Shown here piece after piece: positions 1 to 9,400 of a stretch of DNA of 64,000 bases (position 1 is its first letter; every line of letters begins with the position of its first letter). The notes below the pieces were generated by a model that saw only the letters and a list, made by a program, of their open reading frames with translations, searched no databases and was not told where the DNA came from. Origin of the DNA: Pedobacter sp. MC2016-24 (lineage in GTDB: Bacteria; Bacteroidota; Bacteroidia; Sphingobacteriales; Sphingobacteriaceae); NCBI RefSeq assembly GCF_015223055.1, contig NZ_JADFBX010000001.1, positions 868,001-932,000 of the forward strand. Reading direction: 5' to 3'. The translations under genes were made by a program, and so were the position numbers.

Positions 1-386
1 GTGAGGTCCAGCTTTTTGGCTTCGGTGAGGGTAAATTTCAATAAATCCACCCATTCGTCGCTTAGCCAGTCTACCGATGGAATATCCATATCGTCTGTAT
101 TGGAGGGAAAGGAAATCGGGTTAATTTCTACCCCACCAATCCCGGCTTCTTTGAGCAGTTTCAGCTCACGGGCCAATTCCGTTCTTTCTATTTTGTTCCC
201 ATTCCACCACCAGCGCACAAATGGCCGGTAGCCCATGGAAGGGTTTTTAAATTGCTGATACAGTTCATCATCCGGATCGGCGATCAGTGTATCTGCCAGC
301 GAATTGGCAAAAGCATTATTTTTCAGCATCAATAAGCTGGCCACAGAAAAAATAGCACTTTGCTGTAAAAATGTTTTCCTTTTCAT
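1..386 (-). CDS. GH106-like glycoside hydrolase, N-terminal part (runs off the left edge)
   Basis: About 128 residues are visible, starting at the ATG complement at 384-386. The N-terminus is a hydrophobic export signal (MKRKTFLQQS..., ending near NNAFA), so the enzyme is probably periplasmic or surface-exposed. It continues with RPFVRWWWNGNKI at about residue 54 and a KEAGIGGVEINPI segment. This aromatic-rich motif followed by the first TIM-barrel strand is typical of large GH106/alpha-L-rhamnosidase-like hydrolases of Bacteroidota. The start lies 10 bases after the stop of the upstream sugar isomerase, so it is the last visible gene of the amino-sugar operon. The catalytic residues are outside the window, so substrate and family are inferred only from the N-terminus. 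Confidence 0.7.
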   Translation of the reverse strand, partial: MKRKTFLQQSAIFSVASLLMLKNNAFANSLADTLIADPDDELYQQFKNPSMGYRPFVRWWWNGNKIERTELARELKLLKEAGIGGVEINPISFPSNTDDMDIPSVDWLSDEWVDLLKFTLTEAKKLDL

Positions 387-396
387 AATTTCCGGG

Positions 397-1230
397 TTAA
401 CTGTAGCGCTTTTGTAAAAAATCTTTCATCCATAAATTGATCCGCCATTGTTCGGCCCTTAAATCTGTGGTCCTGTTTCCTTTAACCAGGTAAGGGCTTG
501 GCCCAAACTCCGGCGTGATGGTGATTTGCCTGTTGTTGCTGTTCATGTGCTGCACCCATTTGTCCCAGATCTGAACATGAGCGGCCAGGGCTTCTGCGTA
601 TTCGGCATTTGCCGGATCCCAGACCTGCGAACTTTGCGTACTCCCTACCCGGGCGTGGATGTGCCGGGCATGTTGGATTGCGCTGTTTACTGCAGCCTGC
701 TGATCCTCTAAATAGCTTTCAGAAACACAAAACCAATGCGAAACGTCGAGGGTTAATTTCAAATCCGGGTTTGCAGTCAGCACAGGCGCCACCTGGTGTG
801 CTGCAAAAGACCATTTGTTGCGGTGCGTTTCCTGGTGTACCGGTGTCTGGTATTTTGCCTCAGCCGCATTGCAAAGCGTTAAACAAGCCTGGATCTGCGC
901 GGCGTCAAAGAATTCCCTGCCGGTCTGGGCACTAAAAAATAGCGGTGCTTTAGTTGCTGTCCGGATTGCCATCAGCTGGTCCAGGTCCTGCTCCAGATCC
1001 TGAAGGTAACGCTCAAAACCGGTATACGGTTTAATTACGGCCATCACAATGGCAAAATCCAGGTCATGTATTTCCAGTAAACGGAGTACCTCCTGCACAT
1101 CGGTATTTTCACCAAAAGGGAACCACTCGATGCCTGCATAACCGGCTTCTTTAACCTGTTTCAAAAAAACCGGCCAGGGCAGCGCTTCAAAACCCCAGCG
1201 CGGGCACAAAAACTTTGGCACTACACTCAT
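397..1230 (-). CDS. Sugar phosphate isomerase/epimerase-like TIM-barrel protein
   Basis: This 277-residue protein has no signal peptide and fits the AP-endonuclease-2/xylose-isomerase-like barrel family. Likely metal-site segments are HQETHR (132-137), LDVSHW (161-166), HIHAR (190-194) and PEFGP (240-244). Their Glu, Asp, His and Glu residues are spaced as in family members that bind a divalent metal and isomerise or epimerise sugars. Its start is 3 bases from the stop of the PhyH gene, so the two are probably translated from one mRNA. The substrate cannot be read from sequence. The context suggests a modified amino sugar or rhamnose-type sugar. Family call is firm, exact reaction unknown. 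Confidence 0.85.
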   Translation of the reverse strand: MSVVPKFLCPRWGFEALPWPVFLKQVKEAGYAGIEWFPFGENTDVQEVLRLLEIHDLDFAIVMAVIKPYTGFERYLQDLEQDLDQLMAIRTATKAPLFFSAQTGREFFDAAQIQACLTLCNAAEAKYQTPVHQETHRNKWSFAAHQVAPVLTANPDLKLTLDVSHWFCVSESYLEDQQAAVNSAIQHARHIHARVGSTQSSQVWDPANAEYAEALAAHVQIWDKWVQHMNSNNRQITITPEFGPSPYLVKGNRTTDLRAEQWRINLWMKDFLQKRYS

Positions 1231-1233
1231 TAT

Positions 1234-2049
1234 TTAGGATTTATAGATCAGCGGGTTTTGTTCGTCGTTATTTAGCAAGTCGCCAACTTTAAGCGTACTC
1301 AGGTAAGGCTCGGGTAAAATGTTCGCCTCCCCGTTAAAGGTGTTGCCATCAGGCATATAGGCGCAAGTCATGGCCCTTCTGTAGCCACTGCTCATATTGG
1401 CACCGGCGCCGTGTATGGTTAAGCCATTGTGGAAAGAGCAACTGCCGGCTTTCATTGCGGCAGATACTGAAGCCACCTGCGCAAATTGCGGATAAGCTTC
1501 AAAAATGCCATCCATGTTTTTGCCTATGCCCTTGTTTACAAAAGTGGTTTCTTTGAAAGATCCCGGAATAAAGTACAGGCAGCCATTCTCTAAAGTGGCA
1601 TCATCCAGGGCTACCCAGATGGACAAAGCTTTCCGATCTGAAAAAGACCAGAACGGCGTATCCAGGTGCCAGGAAGTCGGGTTTGCCCAGGGGCGTTTGA
1701 ATAAAGCCTGATCGTGCCAGATCCTGATCCCGCTTGCACCAGAAAGTTCTGCAGCCATTTTACCGATGCGTTCATCCAGCATGATCTCTTTGACCTTATC
1801 ATTGGTTTGCCAGAGGTTCAGCAACTGGTCAAAAACTTTAGAAAAATATTCAGCGTCTTTGTTGATGCCGTCATCCATGCCTACTTTTCCTTCCTTGCCG
1901 GGCATTTTTATGCCATTTCTATCCTTTACTGCTTCCGTAACCGCTTCACGCCATTGTGTCAACTCTTCCGGAGAAAGAAAATCTTCGATGACAATGAATC
2001 CGTTGGTTTGAAAAAACTGAATCTGCTCTTTACTTAATTCACATTTCAT
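1234..2049 (-). CDS. Phytanoyl-CoA dioxygenase (PhyH) family oxygenase
   Basis: The protein has 271 residues and no signal peptide. The Fe(II)/2-oxoglutarate site is visible: SWHLDTPFW gives His128-x-Asp130, the distal ligand is His213 in TIHGAG, and Arg224/225 in GYRRAM is the likely 2-oxoglutarate anchor. ALDDATLENGCLYFIPGS (148-165) is the characteristic strand preceding it. Family members hydroxylate small molecules, sugars or lipids. Embedded between a NagB-like deaminase and a sugar isomerase, it probably oxidises a carbohydrate or derivative, but that is inference. It starts 39 bases after the NagB-like gene. Confidence 0.88.
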   Translation of the reverse strand: MKCELSKEQIQFFQTNGFIVIEDFLSPEELTQWREAVTEAVKDRNGIKMPGKEGKVGMDDGINKDAEYFSKVFDQLLNLWQTNDKVKEIMLDERIGKMAAELSGASGIRIWHDQALFKRPWANPTSWHLDTPFWSFSDRKALSIWVALDDATLENGCLYFIPGSFKETTFVNKGIGKNMDGIFEAYPQFAQVASVSAAMKAGSCSFHNGLTIHGAGANMSSGYRRAMTCAYMPDGNTFNGEANILPEPYLSTLKVGDLLNNDEQNPLIYKS

Positions 2050-2088
2050 GGTATTGGTTATTTAGGTTTAAAAATCGTTTTGCCTGGA

Positions 2089-2844
2089 TCAGATCAGCGC
2101 GCTGCTTTGATCGTCCAAAAACAGGACTGCGTTTGGGTGGTTTCTTAAATGCGTTGAGGGATAGCGGTCGCTGATTTCCTCATTTAACGTATGGTAAACG
2201 GCCTGGGCCTTTTTCTGGGCCGGCACGGTACAAAAGGCGTATGGCGCTTTCAACAAAGCCGGCAGGGTTAGCGTCAGTGCATGTGTTGGCACTTCGTTTA
2301 AGGTGTCAAAACAACCGTCGTTTACCTGCTGGTTGCGGCACTGGGCGTCCAGGTCTACGCGCTTTACCCAATACGGATCATGGAGGTCTGCCACGTGCGG
2401 ATCATTAAAGGCTAAATGTGTATTTTCCCCAATGCCCAGACATACAATATCCGTTTCAAAATCTTTCAATAAGGCGGTATAACGCAAGCACTCGACCTCA
2501 TCATCAGCTGCATTGCCGTTGATGTAATTTACCGAATGGAAAGGTGCCAGATCAAATAAACGGGCTTTAATGAAATTGCCAAAGCCCTGGGGTGCATCTG
2601 CATCCAGGTTGATGTATTCGTCCATGTGGAAGGCGTTGAGCCTGGACCAGTCGATTTCCTTTTTGAGCAATTCCTCAAAAAATTCGTTCTGGGAAGGCGC
2701 AGCGCCAAATATGATGTTTACGTAAGGTTGTTTGCTCAGCAATAGGTTAATTCGCGTTGCAACAGCAGTAGCAACCGCTGCGCCCATGAGGTTCCGGTTC
2801 TCAAATACCTTGATGGTCAATTTGTCTTTTATAAATTCTTTCAT
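2089..2844 (-). CDS. Glucosamine-6-phosphate deaminase-like protein (NagB/6-phosphogluconolactonase family)
   Basis: Expected role: conversion of glucosamine-6-phosphate to fructose-6-phosphate plus ammonia in the cytoplasm, after NagA. The 251 residues show AFHMDEYINL (71-80), the counterpart of the NagB MDEY motif. The active-site loop GIGENTHLAFNDP (137-149) matches the family pattern GxGxDGHIAFNEP, but has Asn141 where E. coli NagB has catalytic Asp141 and Asp148 where it has Glu148. His143 is kept. The start codon directly abuts the TAG stop of nagA, implying translational coupling. It may be a working variant with altered chemistry or a related aldose isomerase. Family certain, activity less so. 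Confidence 0.85.
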   Translation of the reverse strand: MKEFIKDKLTIKVFENRNLMGAAVATAVATRINLLLSKQPYVNIIFGAAPSQNEFFEELLKKEIDWSRLNAFHMDEYINLDADAPQGFGNFIKARLFDLAPFHSVNYINGNAADDEVECLRYTALLKDFETDIVCLGIGENTHLAFNDPHVADLHDPYWVKRVDLDAQCRNQQVNDGCFDTLNEVPTHALTLTLPALLKAPYAFCTVPAQKKAQAVYHTLNEEISDRYPSTHLRNHPNAVLFLDDQSSALI

Positions 2845-4059
2845 CTAAATCGTTGTTGTTAATGTTTCAAAATCTGCCGATACATAGCTCAGGTTGCCAT
2901 TGATGATGGTGGTTTTGATGTTGATATTTTCATCAAAAATTAAAATATCAGCGTCGTTGCCAGCGGTTAGTGTTCCTTTGCTACGCTCCAGGCCCAGGAT
3001 GGTGGCCGGTGTTCTGGACATCATCCGAACGGCCTCAACCAGCGGGATATCGGCCATTTGAACCATTGTTCTCACCAGGCGGTCTGTGGTGGCCACACTA
3101 CCGGCAAAAGAAGACCTGTCGGCCATGATGGCCACGCCATTTTCGATGATCACTTTCATGCCATTGTCTTTATTGCCCAGGATGCTCTCCCCTTCGGGCA
3201 TTCCTGCCCCCCGCATGGCATCGGTAATCAAGGCAATGCGGTCGGGTCCTTTAATTTTATAGACCAGCTTTAACAAGGGCGGTGGCACATGAATCCCATC
3301 ACCAATGATCTCTACATCCATGGATTCAATTAAAAAAGCAGCTTCTATGGCACCAGCATAGCGGTAAGTATCGCGCCTGGTTACCCCGGACATGGCCGAG
3401 TACAGGTGCGTGGCCAGGCTGTAGCCATTTTCTACGGCTTCCAAAACCTCTTCATAAATGGCATCGGTATGGGCAAGGGCAGCAATGATGCCCTGTGATT
3501 TCAGGTATTTCCCCATGTCAAGCGCACCGGGCAATTCGGGGGCTACGCTCCAGCGTTTAACCACATCTTTGCCATAGGCGATGATTTCTTTGTATTCTGC
3601 TACATCGGGGTTCCTGATGTACCTCGGGTCTTGCGCACCGCTCTGGCTCAGGGCAAAATAAGGCCCTTCCAGGTGCATCCCGACAAACTGGGCGCCCCTG
3701 GTATTTTTAGCATCGGCAGCTTTATACAGATCGATGGCTTTGAGCAGGTCTGCCCTGGCACAGGTTAATGTGGTTGGGGCTATAGCTGTGGTGCCGTAAG
3801 TGGCGTGGATTTCTGCAATTTTCAGGTAAGCCTCTTCCGTTCCGTCCATAAAATCGTGCCCGCCACCACCATGAATGTGAATGTCGATGAAGCCCGGAGA
3901 CACGTAATTTCCCATGGCATCTATGACTTCATAATCCGGTGCATCGGCATCGCCCTCCACAATCGCTTCTATTTGATGACCTTTAATCAATATCGTACCG
4001 TTTTTAATGATGCGATAAGGAGTAATGATCCGGCCGTTGATTATTTTAACTTTCTTCAT
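2845..4059 (-). CDS. nagA: N-acetylglucosamine-6-phosphate deacetylase
   Basis: This 404-residue amidohydrolase removes acetate from GlcNAc-6-phosphate in the cytoplasm. Family landmarks are all present: GFIDIHIHGG with His61-x-His63, HLEGPYF with metal ligand Glu131, LAHTDA with His197, ATHLYSAM with His218, and ALITDAM with catalytic Asp280. Length is normal for NagA. It lies 32 bases downstream of the CBM9-like gene and touches the NagB-like start, so it belongs to the operon driven from the SusCD or transporter side. It anchors the whole locus to amino-sugar catabolism. Confidence 0.95.
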   Translation of the reverse strand: MKKVKIINGRIITPYRIIKNGTILIKGHQIEAIVEGDADAPDYEVIDAMGNYVSPGFIDIHIHGGGGHDFMDGTEEAYLKIAEIHATYGTTAIAPTTLTCARADLLKAIDLYKAADAKNTRGAQFVGMHLEGPYFALSQSGAQDPRYIRNPDVAEYKEIIAYGKDVVKRWSVAPELPGALDMGKYLKSQGIIAALAHTDAIYEEVLEAVENGYSLATHLYSAMSGVTRRDTYRYAGAIEAAFLIESMDVEIIGDGIHVPPPLLKLVYKIKGPDRIALITDAMRGAGMPEGESILGNKDNGMKVIIENGVAIMADRSSFAGSVATTDRLVRTMVQMADIPLVEAVRMMSRTPATILGLERSKGTLTAGNDADILIFDENINIKTTIINGNLSYVSADFETLTTTI

Positions 4060-4091
4060 ATGTAGATTTTCTATTTGGAGTTCAAAGGGCT

Positions 4092-4739
4092 TTAAGCAAA
4101 TGTCAATGCCCCAAAGAACTCGGGTAAATGGAAATCGGGGCTGTTGGCCTCAATGCCATTCCAACTGTAAAAATGTGGTTGAGGTAAATCGTCCCCACAT
4201 TTAAAAAAATTGCCAAAGCCCGTTTGCTGGCTCAGGCTGGTGATGTTGCTGTATTCAAATACCGCCAGGGGAATCATCAGGGTAATTTCCCAGGCATATC
4301 TGAACTGATGATTTTCGGCGGTTTGTTTAACCACAGCATGTGTTTTTATCTGCTCTACCACCTCCTTTTGCAGGTATTTCCGGTTTGACCGGCCCTTTCC
4401 GTAGGCAATTAAACATACCCCCATGCAATTCACCTCTATGTTATAATAAGATTTCTCGGCGCCGAAAGACACGAAGAACTCCACGCAATTGTCTTTATGC
4501 ACTGCACCATTTGTTTCCGCAGTCACCACCCGGATCGCATCCTCATTTATTTCATATTTTAACCAGATCGTGTCATTGCTGTGTGCAATGGTAAAATTGG
4601 CCTGCAAAGCACATTTAAATTCTGGCCATGGCTGATCGCCGATTTCATTTTTCGGTATGGCATTGAGCAGGGCAGCGACTTTTTCAATGCCTTCGGTGGC
4701 AGCATATTGATCGAGGAACGGTACAAATAAATTTTTCAT
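4092..4739 (-). CDS. Carbohydrate-binding family 9-like protein
   Basis: An upstream in-frame ATG at 4769 would add an unlikely MHTCLFFNL extension, so the ATG pair at 4742/4739 is preferred, giving about 215 residues beginning MKNLFVPFL. The sequence resembles CBM9/DOMON-like domains: ALQANFTIAHSND, DNCVEFFVSF, YYNIEVNCMG and a C-terminal WNGIEANSPDFHLPEFFG. Such domains bind sugars or follow oxidoreductases. No signal peptide is evident, which is odd for a carbohydrate-binding module. The gene follows SusD after a strong hairpin and precedes nagA, so it probably serves the same substrate. Confidence 0.75.
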   Translation of the reverse strand: MKNLFVPFLDQYAATEGIEKVAALLNAIPKNEIGDQPWPEFKCALQANFTIAHSNDTIWLKYEINEDAIRVVTAETNGAVHKDNCVEFFVSFGAEKSYYNIEVNCMGVCLIAYGKGRSNRKYLQKEVVEQIKTHAVVKQTAENHQFRYAWEITLMIPLAVFEYSNITSLSQQTGFGNFFKCGDDLPQPHFYSWNGIEANSPDFHLPEFFGALTFA

Positions 4740-4772
4740 CATTAAATTAAAAAATAGACAGGTATGCATTCA

Positions 4773-4809
4773 AGACTTAAAAACATCTGATCAAGATGTT
4801 TTTAAGTCT
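4773..4809 (-). terminator. Intercistronic hairpin after susD
   Basis: A perfect 16-bp inverted repeat (4773-4788 and 4794-4809) has a 5-base loop and sits 10 bases past the susD stop. There is no long T-run after it on the minus strand. It could therefore act as a partial terminator or an mRNA-stabilising structure that keeps SusC/SusD expression above the catabolic genes. Confidence 0.65.
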
Positions 4810-4818
4810 GAAGTAGTG

Positions 4819-6408
4819 CTAGTTATAGCCCGTATTCTGGCCCAGTTTCGCGTCTTTGTTTAAGTCAATCTCCGTTTGTGGAATCGGTAAAAGCACATTA
4901 TAAGGTTGAATGGTAGCATTTTCCCTAATGTTTAAGCGCTTTACCCTATCCAGTAAAGTGCCTGTCCTCACCAGCGTCATTCTCCTGTTTTCCTCGCCGA
5001 TCAGTTCCCTGACCCGTTCGTCCAAAATGAAATTAAGCGTAATGTCAGCTGCAGATACCTGTGCCGCATTGGCCCTGGTCCTTAACTTATTGATGCTGGT
5101 CGCTGCATCACCAGGTCTGTTTTGTTTGAACTGTGCTTCTGCCAGTAACAAATAGGTTTCTCCCAGGCGCATCATGATTAAATCCTTAAAGGCCCCATTT
5201 CCAGTAGGATCTGAAGCGATAAAGTGGTTCCATTTTGTGGTATAAGGAACGATGCTCCATAAAGTATCAGCCGGAGTAGGTACTACTTTTTTGCCGAATA
5301 AAGCAGGCTTACTCGGGTCGTTATAGTAAAAATCACGGTGCAGATTGTATTTAGAGTTGCGGATGTCGTTAGGCCCGGATCCGGTGTAAGCGCTTTTGAT
5401 CACCCAAGGGCTTAAGCGCAAACGGCCAACGCCACGTCCGCCCAGTGAATCGCAAACCAGCATGCCCGAAACATTGCCATAAAAAGGCACCCAAACCCTG
5501 CGGTGCTGATCCAAATTTGTTGCACCACCCGGTATGTTGAATTCCAGTTCCTGTACCCAGATGGCTTCGGTATTTCCCTGACGGCGGCGTTGGTTGCCAT
5601 AAATAAACATGTCAGCAAAAGCATCACCCGGTTCGGTTTTTTTGATCCCGTACCTGGTGTCCACCAATTTGAAATTGCTGGCAATAACCGCCAGGCATTG
5701 CGCCTCTGCCAGGTCATTTTTACCCTGTCTCAAATACACTTCTGCAAACAACTGCGCAGCAGCTTCTTTGCTGATGCGACCAGGCTTAGAAACCGCATCA
5801 ATGGCCGGCAAATTGGCCGTAGCGTACAAAAGGTCATCGTTGATGAATTTGTCCAGATCGGCTACGCTGGCACGGGTAAAATCTGTTTTAGGTTCATCAT
5901 ACGGGCGATCGAGCAATGGCACTTCCCCCCATAAGGTAACCAGGAAATTATAGGCATAAGCCCTGAAAAAGCGCGCCTCGGCCGTATATAATTTACGTTG
6001 GGCATCCGTTAAGGTGGCTGTAGGATCTGCTGTACCTCTCAGGATCTGATTGGCGTTGGTAATTACGCGGTAAGACCAGGTCCAGTAGTACAAGGCCGAA
6101 GGATCTACAGGCAAAAGCCGTGAATAATCGTGATACGGGATCAACTCCGGATTTTCCTGGCCGCTAATTGCTACGTCTGTTCCTACCTGGAAGATAGCGA
6201 GTAGCGACTGGTGTGGCATTTGCATGGTATATTGCTCCCTTACGGTTGCCTGCAAACCTGCAATTCCAGCCTCTAAACCTGCAACATTTTTAAAACTACT
6301 GCCCGGCGAATAACTCGAGTCAGATTTTTCGTCTAAAAAACTTTTGCTACAGGAAAATAAGCCAACACTTGCAATAAATATGAATGATAAAAGAATATGC
6401 TTTTTCAT
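4819..6408 (-). CDS. SusD/RagB family nutrient-binding outer-membrane lipoprotein
   Basis: This 529-residue protein has a lipoprotein signal (hydrophobic core, then GLFSC with lipidated Cys20). It caps the SusC channel at the cell surface and binds glycan. TPR-like helices are suggested by AEARFFRAYAYNFLV near residue 150, AAAQLFAEVYLRQGKNDLAEAQ near 215 and a MRLGETYLLLAEAQFK segment. The typical C-terminal INKLRTRAN ... FILDERVRELIGEENRRMTL block follows. It starts 17 bases after susC. Context with nagA suggests a GlcNAc-containing ligand such as chitin or peptidoglycan oligomers. Confidence 0.95.
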   Translation of the reverse strand: MKKHILLSFIFIASVGLFSCSKSFLDEKSDSSYSPGSSFKNVAGLEAGIAGLQATVREQYTMQMPHQSLLAIFQVGTDVAISGQENPELIPYHDYSRLLPVDPSALYYWTWSYRVITNANQILRGTADPTATLTDAQRKLYTAEARFFRAYAYNFLVTLWGEVPLLDRPYDEPKTDFTRASVADLDKFINDDLLYATANLPAIDAVSKPGRISKEAAAQLFAEVYLRQGKNDLAEAQCLAVIASNFKLVDTRYGIKKTEPGDAFADMFIYGNQRRRQGNTEAIWVQELEFNIPGGATNLDQHRRVWVPFYGNVSGMLVCDSLGGRGVGRLRLSPWVIKSAYTGSGPNDIRNSKYNLHRDFYYNDPSKPALFGKKVVPTPADTLWSIVPYTTKWNHFIASDPTGNGAFKDLIMMRLGETYLLLAEAQFKQNRPGDAATSINKLRTRANAAQVSAADITLNFILDERVRELIGEENRRMTLVRTGTLLDRVKRLNIRENATIQPYNVLLPIPQTEIDLNKDAKLGQNTGYN

Positions 6409-6425
6409 AATTTTATTTTTAAAGA

Positions 6426-9400
6426 TTAACGTAATGTGATGTTTAAACCAAAGACAACGCTAGTCACTAATGGGTATACGCCGTAAGCCAGGGGTTGGTT
6501 GGCCGCCCCAGCTTGTCTGTCTACGCCATTTACACTCAACTCCGGATCTGTTCCGATCCAATTGGTAAAGGAGTGCAGGTTACGACCGCTTGCGAACACC
6601 GACAAGCTGCCTATTTTTAACTGCTCGGCAGCTTTACTGGATAAATTATAGCTCAGCGTAACGTCTTTTATTCTCACATAGTTTTGTTTTACCGGATAAG
6701 CATACAAGCGCGGGTTTGAATACGTTAAAGAAGGCGCTTCATTGTTGTTGTTTGTTGGCGTCCAATAGCTCAGTTCCCTTGGTATGTTTACACGACCGCC
6801 ATAGGTTTGCAGGTTTAGTATCGGATTATTGATCAATGATCCCTGCGCCGTTTGAACGAAAACACTCAGGCCAAAGTTTTTGTATTTGAAATTGTTGATC
6901 ATACCACCTGTCCATTTAGGCAGGCTGGTACCCAGGTACGTCTTATCCGCTTCCGTGATTTTTTTATCGCCGTTCAGATCCGCAAACTTTAAGTCTCCAG
7001 GCTTGGCCGTGGCGTCAACATTTGAAGGATCTTCACCAGTTTGCCAGATGCCTTCCAGCTTATAATCATATATGGCATACAATGATTTACCGATAAACCA
7101 TTTGTTACCGATATCATCCAGGCCATCACCATACAAGGACACAATTTTGTTTCTGCTGGCCGCGAAGTTGAAGTTGGTAGACCAGTTGAAATTGTCGTTT
7201 TTAATGTTTACCGTATTTAAAGTAAACTCTATCCCCCTGTTGGCTACTTTACCTAAGTTGTCAAAGATGCTTGGAAAGCCAATGATGGCCGGTAACCTGC
7301 GTCTCAATAGCACATCTTTAGTTTCCGTTTTATACACCTCTACCGTACCTGTAATCCTGCTGTTTAATAAAGAGAAATCAACAGCTAAATTTGTTCCGGT
7401 AGTACTTTCCCAATTGAGTTTCGTATTTCCCAATACGCCATTGACCAGTAAAGAGCTGGACACCAAACCCGTAGTGGTTACCCCATTGTAGATGTATTTG
7501 GTCACACCTTGCGTGGTAATCGTCTGGTAAGCACTGATCGCTTGATTTCCGGATTTTCCGTAAGAAGCCCTCAGTTTGATGTTGTCAATCTGTGACACAT
7601 TTTTTAAGAAATCCTCGTTAGAGATGTTCCAGCCTACAGCAACAGAAGGAAAAGTACCGTACTTGCTTGTTGCCGATCCAAAGGCCGAAAATCCGTCCCT
7701 TCTTACGGTGGCCGTAATCAGGTATTTACTTTTATACGCATAATTTAAACGGCCCATCTGAGAAATCATGGATTCCCTGGAATAGATGGAACTGGGTACA
7801 ACCGCACCAGCTGCACCAATGTTATTGAAGGATAAATCATCATTTACAAAGGTGGTACCCTTAACATATAACCTGGAAAGTTCCTTTTTCTGTGCACCAT
7901 ACAATGCGGTTACATCAAAATGGTGGTCGTTCCAGTCTTTGTTGTAAGACAGGATGTGTTCCAGTAACCAGCCTTCGTTTTCTTCTTTTTGTACTTCTGC
8001 GGTTCCCGAGAAAGTGTCACCTGCATCCGGGCCGGTGTACGTATCATCCCTGGTAGGCTGGAAAGTATAATTTCCATTAAACCTGTATTTTAATCCTGGA
8101 ATAAAGGCCGGTTTCACTTCTGCATAAAAAGTACCGTTCAGGTTTTTATCGCGATTGATGACATCCCGGTTTAAACCCAGCAATGGATTTCTGAACAGGG
8201 TTTCGCCAAACATCGGGAAAATCGTATAATCCCCGTTTTCTTCACGTATGCGTCCATAAGGGCTCATCTGAAGTGCACTGCTGTAATTTACGGTTCCACC
8301 ATCCGAGTTGCTGTTGGCAAAAAACAAGGAAGTACCCGCTGTTAACCATGAAGTAACTGTTGCATCCAGGTTGGAGCGCACCGAAGCACGGGTAAACTGA
8401 TAGCCTTTCAATACCCCTTTTTGTTTTTGATAAGCACCAGACACGAAGTATTTAACCTTCTCTGTACCGCCTGATATACTCACGTTATGATCCTGGATGT
8501 TACCTGATTGCGAGATTTCTTTTAGCCAGTCGACCGTATTACCGGCATTATAATTGGGAATTTCATATTGGTTGGGTACTGGCGGACTGGCAACCGGACG
8601 GTTACTTTGTCTCAAAAACTCCAGGTATTTCTCCGCATATTCCGGTCCGCTCAGGGGGTGTAAATTTTTAACCTGGTATTCCGGGCCGGCATAAACACTG
8701 TACCTGATGGTCGGTTCGCCGGTTTTCCCTCTTTTTGTGGTGATTAAGATGACCCCGCTGGAACCGCGTGTACCATAAATGGCCACTGCTGACGCATCCT
8801 TAAGAATCTCGATGGAGGCGATGTCATTCGGGTTGATGTCATTCATGGAACCGCCGAGGTTACTGAATGGCACCCCATCGATCACGGTTAAGGGTCCCGT
8901 TCCCGCATTAATTGAATTCACCCCCCTAACCAATACCGAAGGCGAGCTGCCCGGTACAGACGAAGTTGAGGATATGTTTAATCCTGCCGTGGTACCCTGA
9001 ATGGCAGACAGCACATTGGTAACCGGTAAACCAGCTAACCTTTCTTTTGGTACTGAAGTTACCGAGCCGGTAATGTCTGAACGTTTTTGTGTACCGTAAC
9101 CCACTACCACCAGCTCATTCATCTGGTATTTACCTTCGTCGATTAACATGGTCACATTGATGAGTGTCCTGGTACCAACAGGGATTTCCTGGGACACGAA
9201 ACCTACATAGGTAAACACCAATGTGGAGCCTTCAGGTGCTTTGATTTGAAATTCACCATCGGCATTGGTTTGGGTACCAATTTTACTGTCTTTTACCGTT
9301 ACGCTAACGCCGGACATGGCAGCACCGGCCTCGCCTTTTACTTTTCCTTTGATCAGGATATCTTTGGCAGCTGCCGGACTGATCGCGATATGCTCAACTT

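Noticed and set aside
609..935. 108-codon plus-strand frame inside the sugar isomerase
   Set aside because: It is a shadow of a gene with clear family motifs on the other strand.
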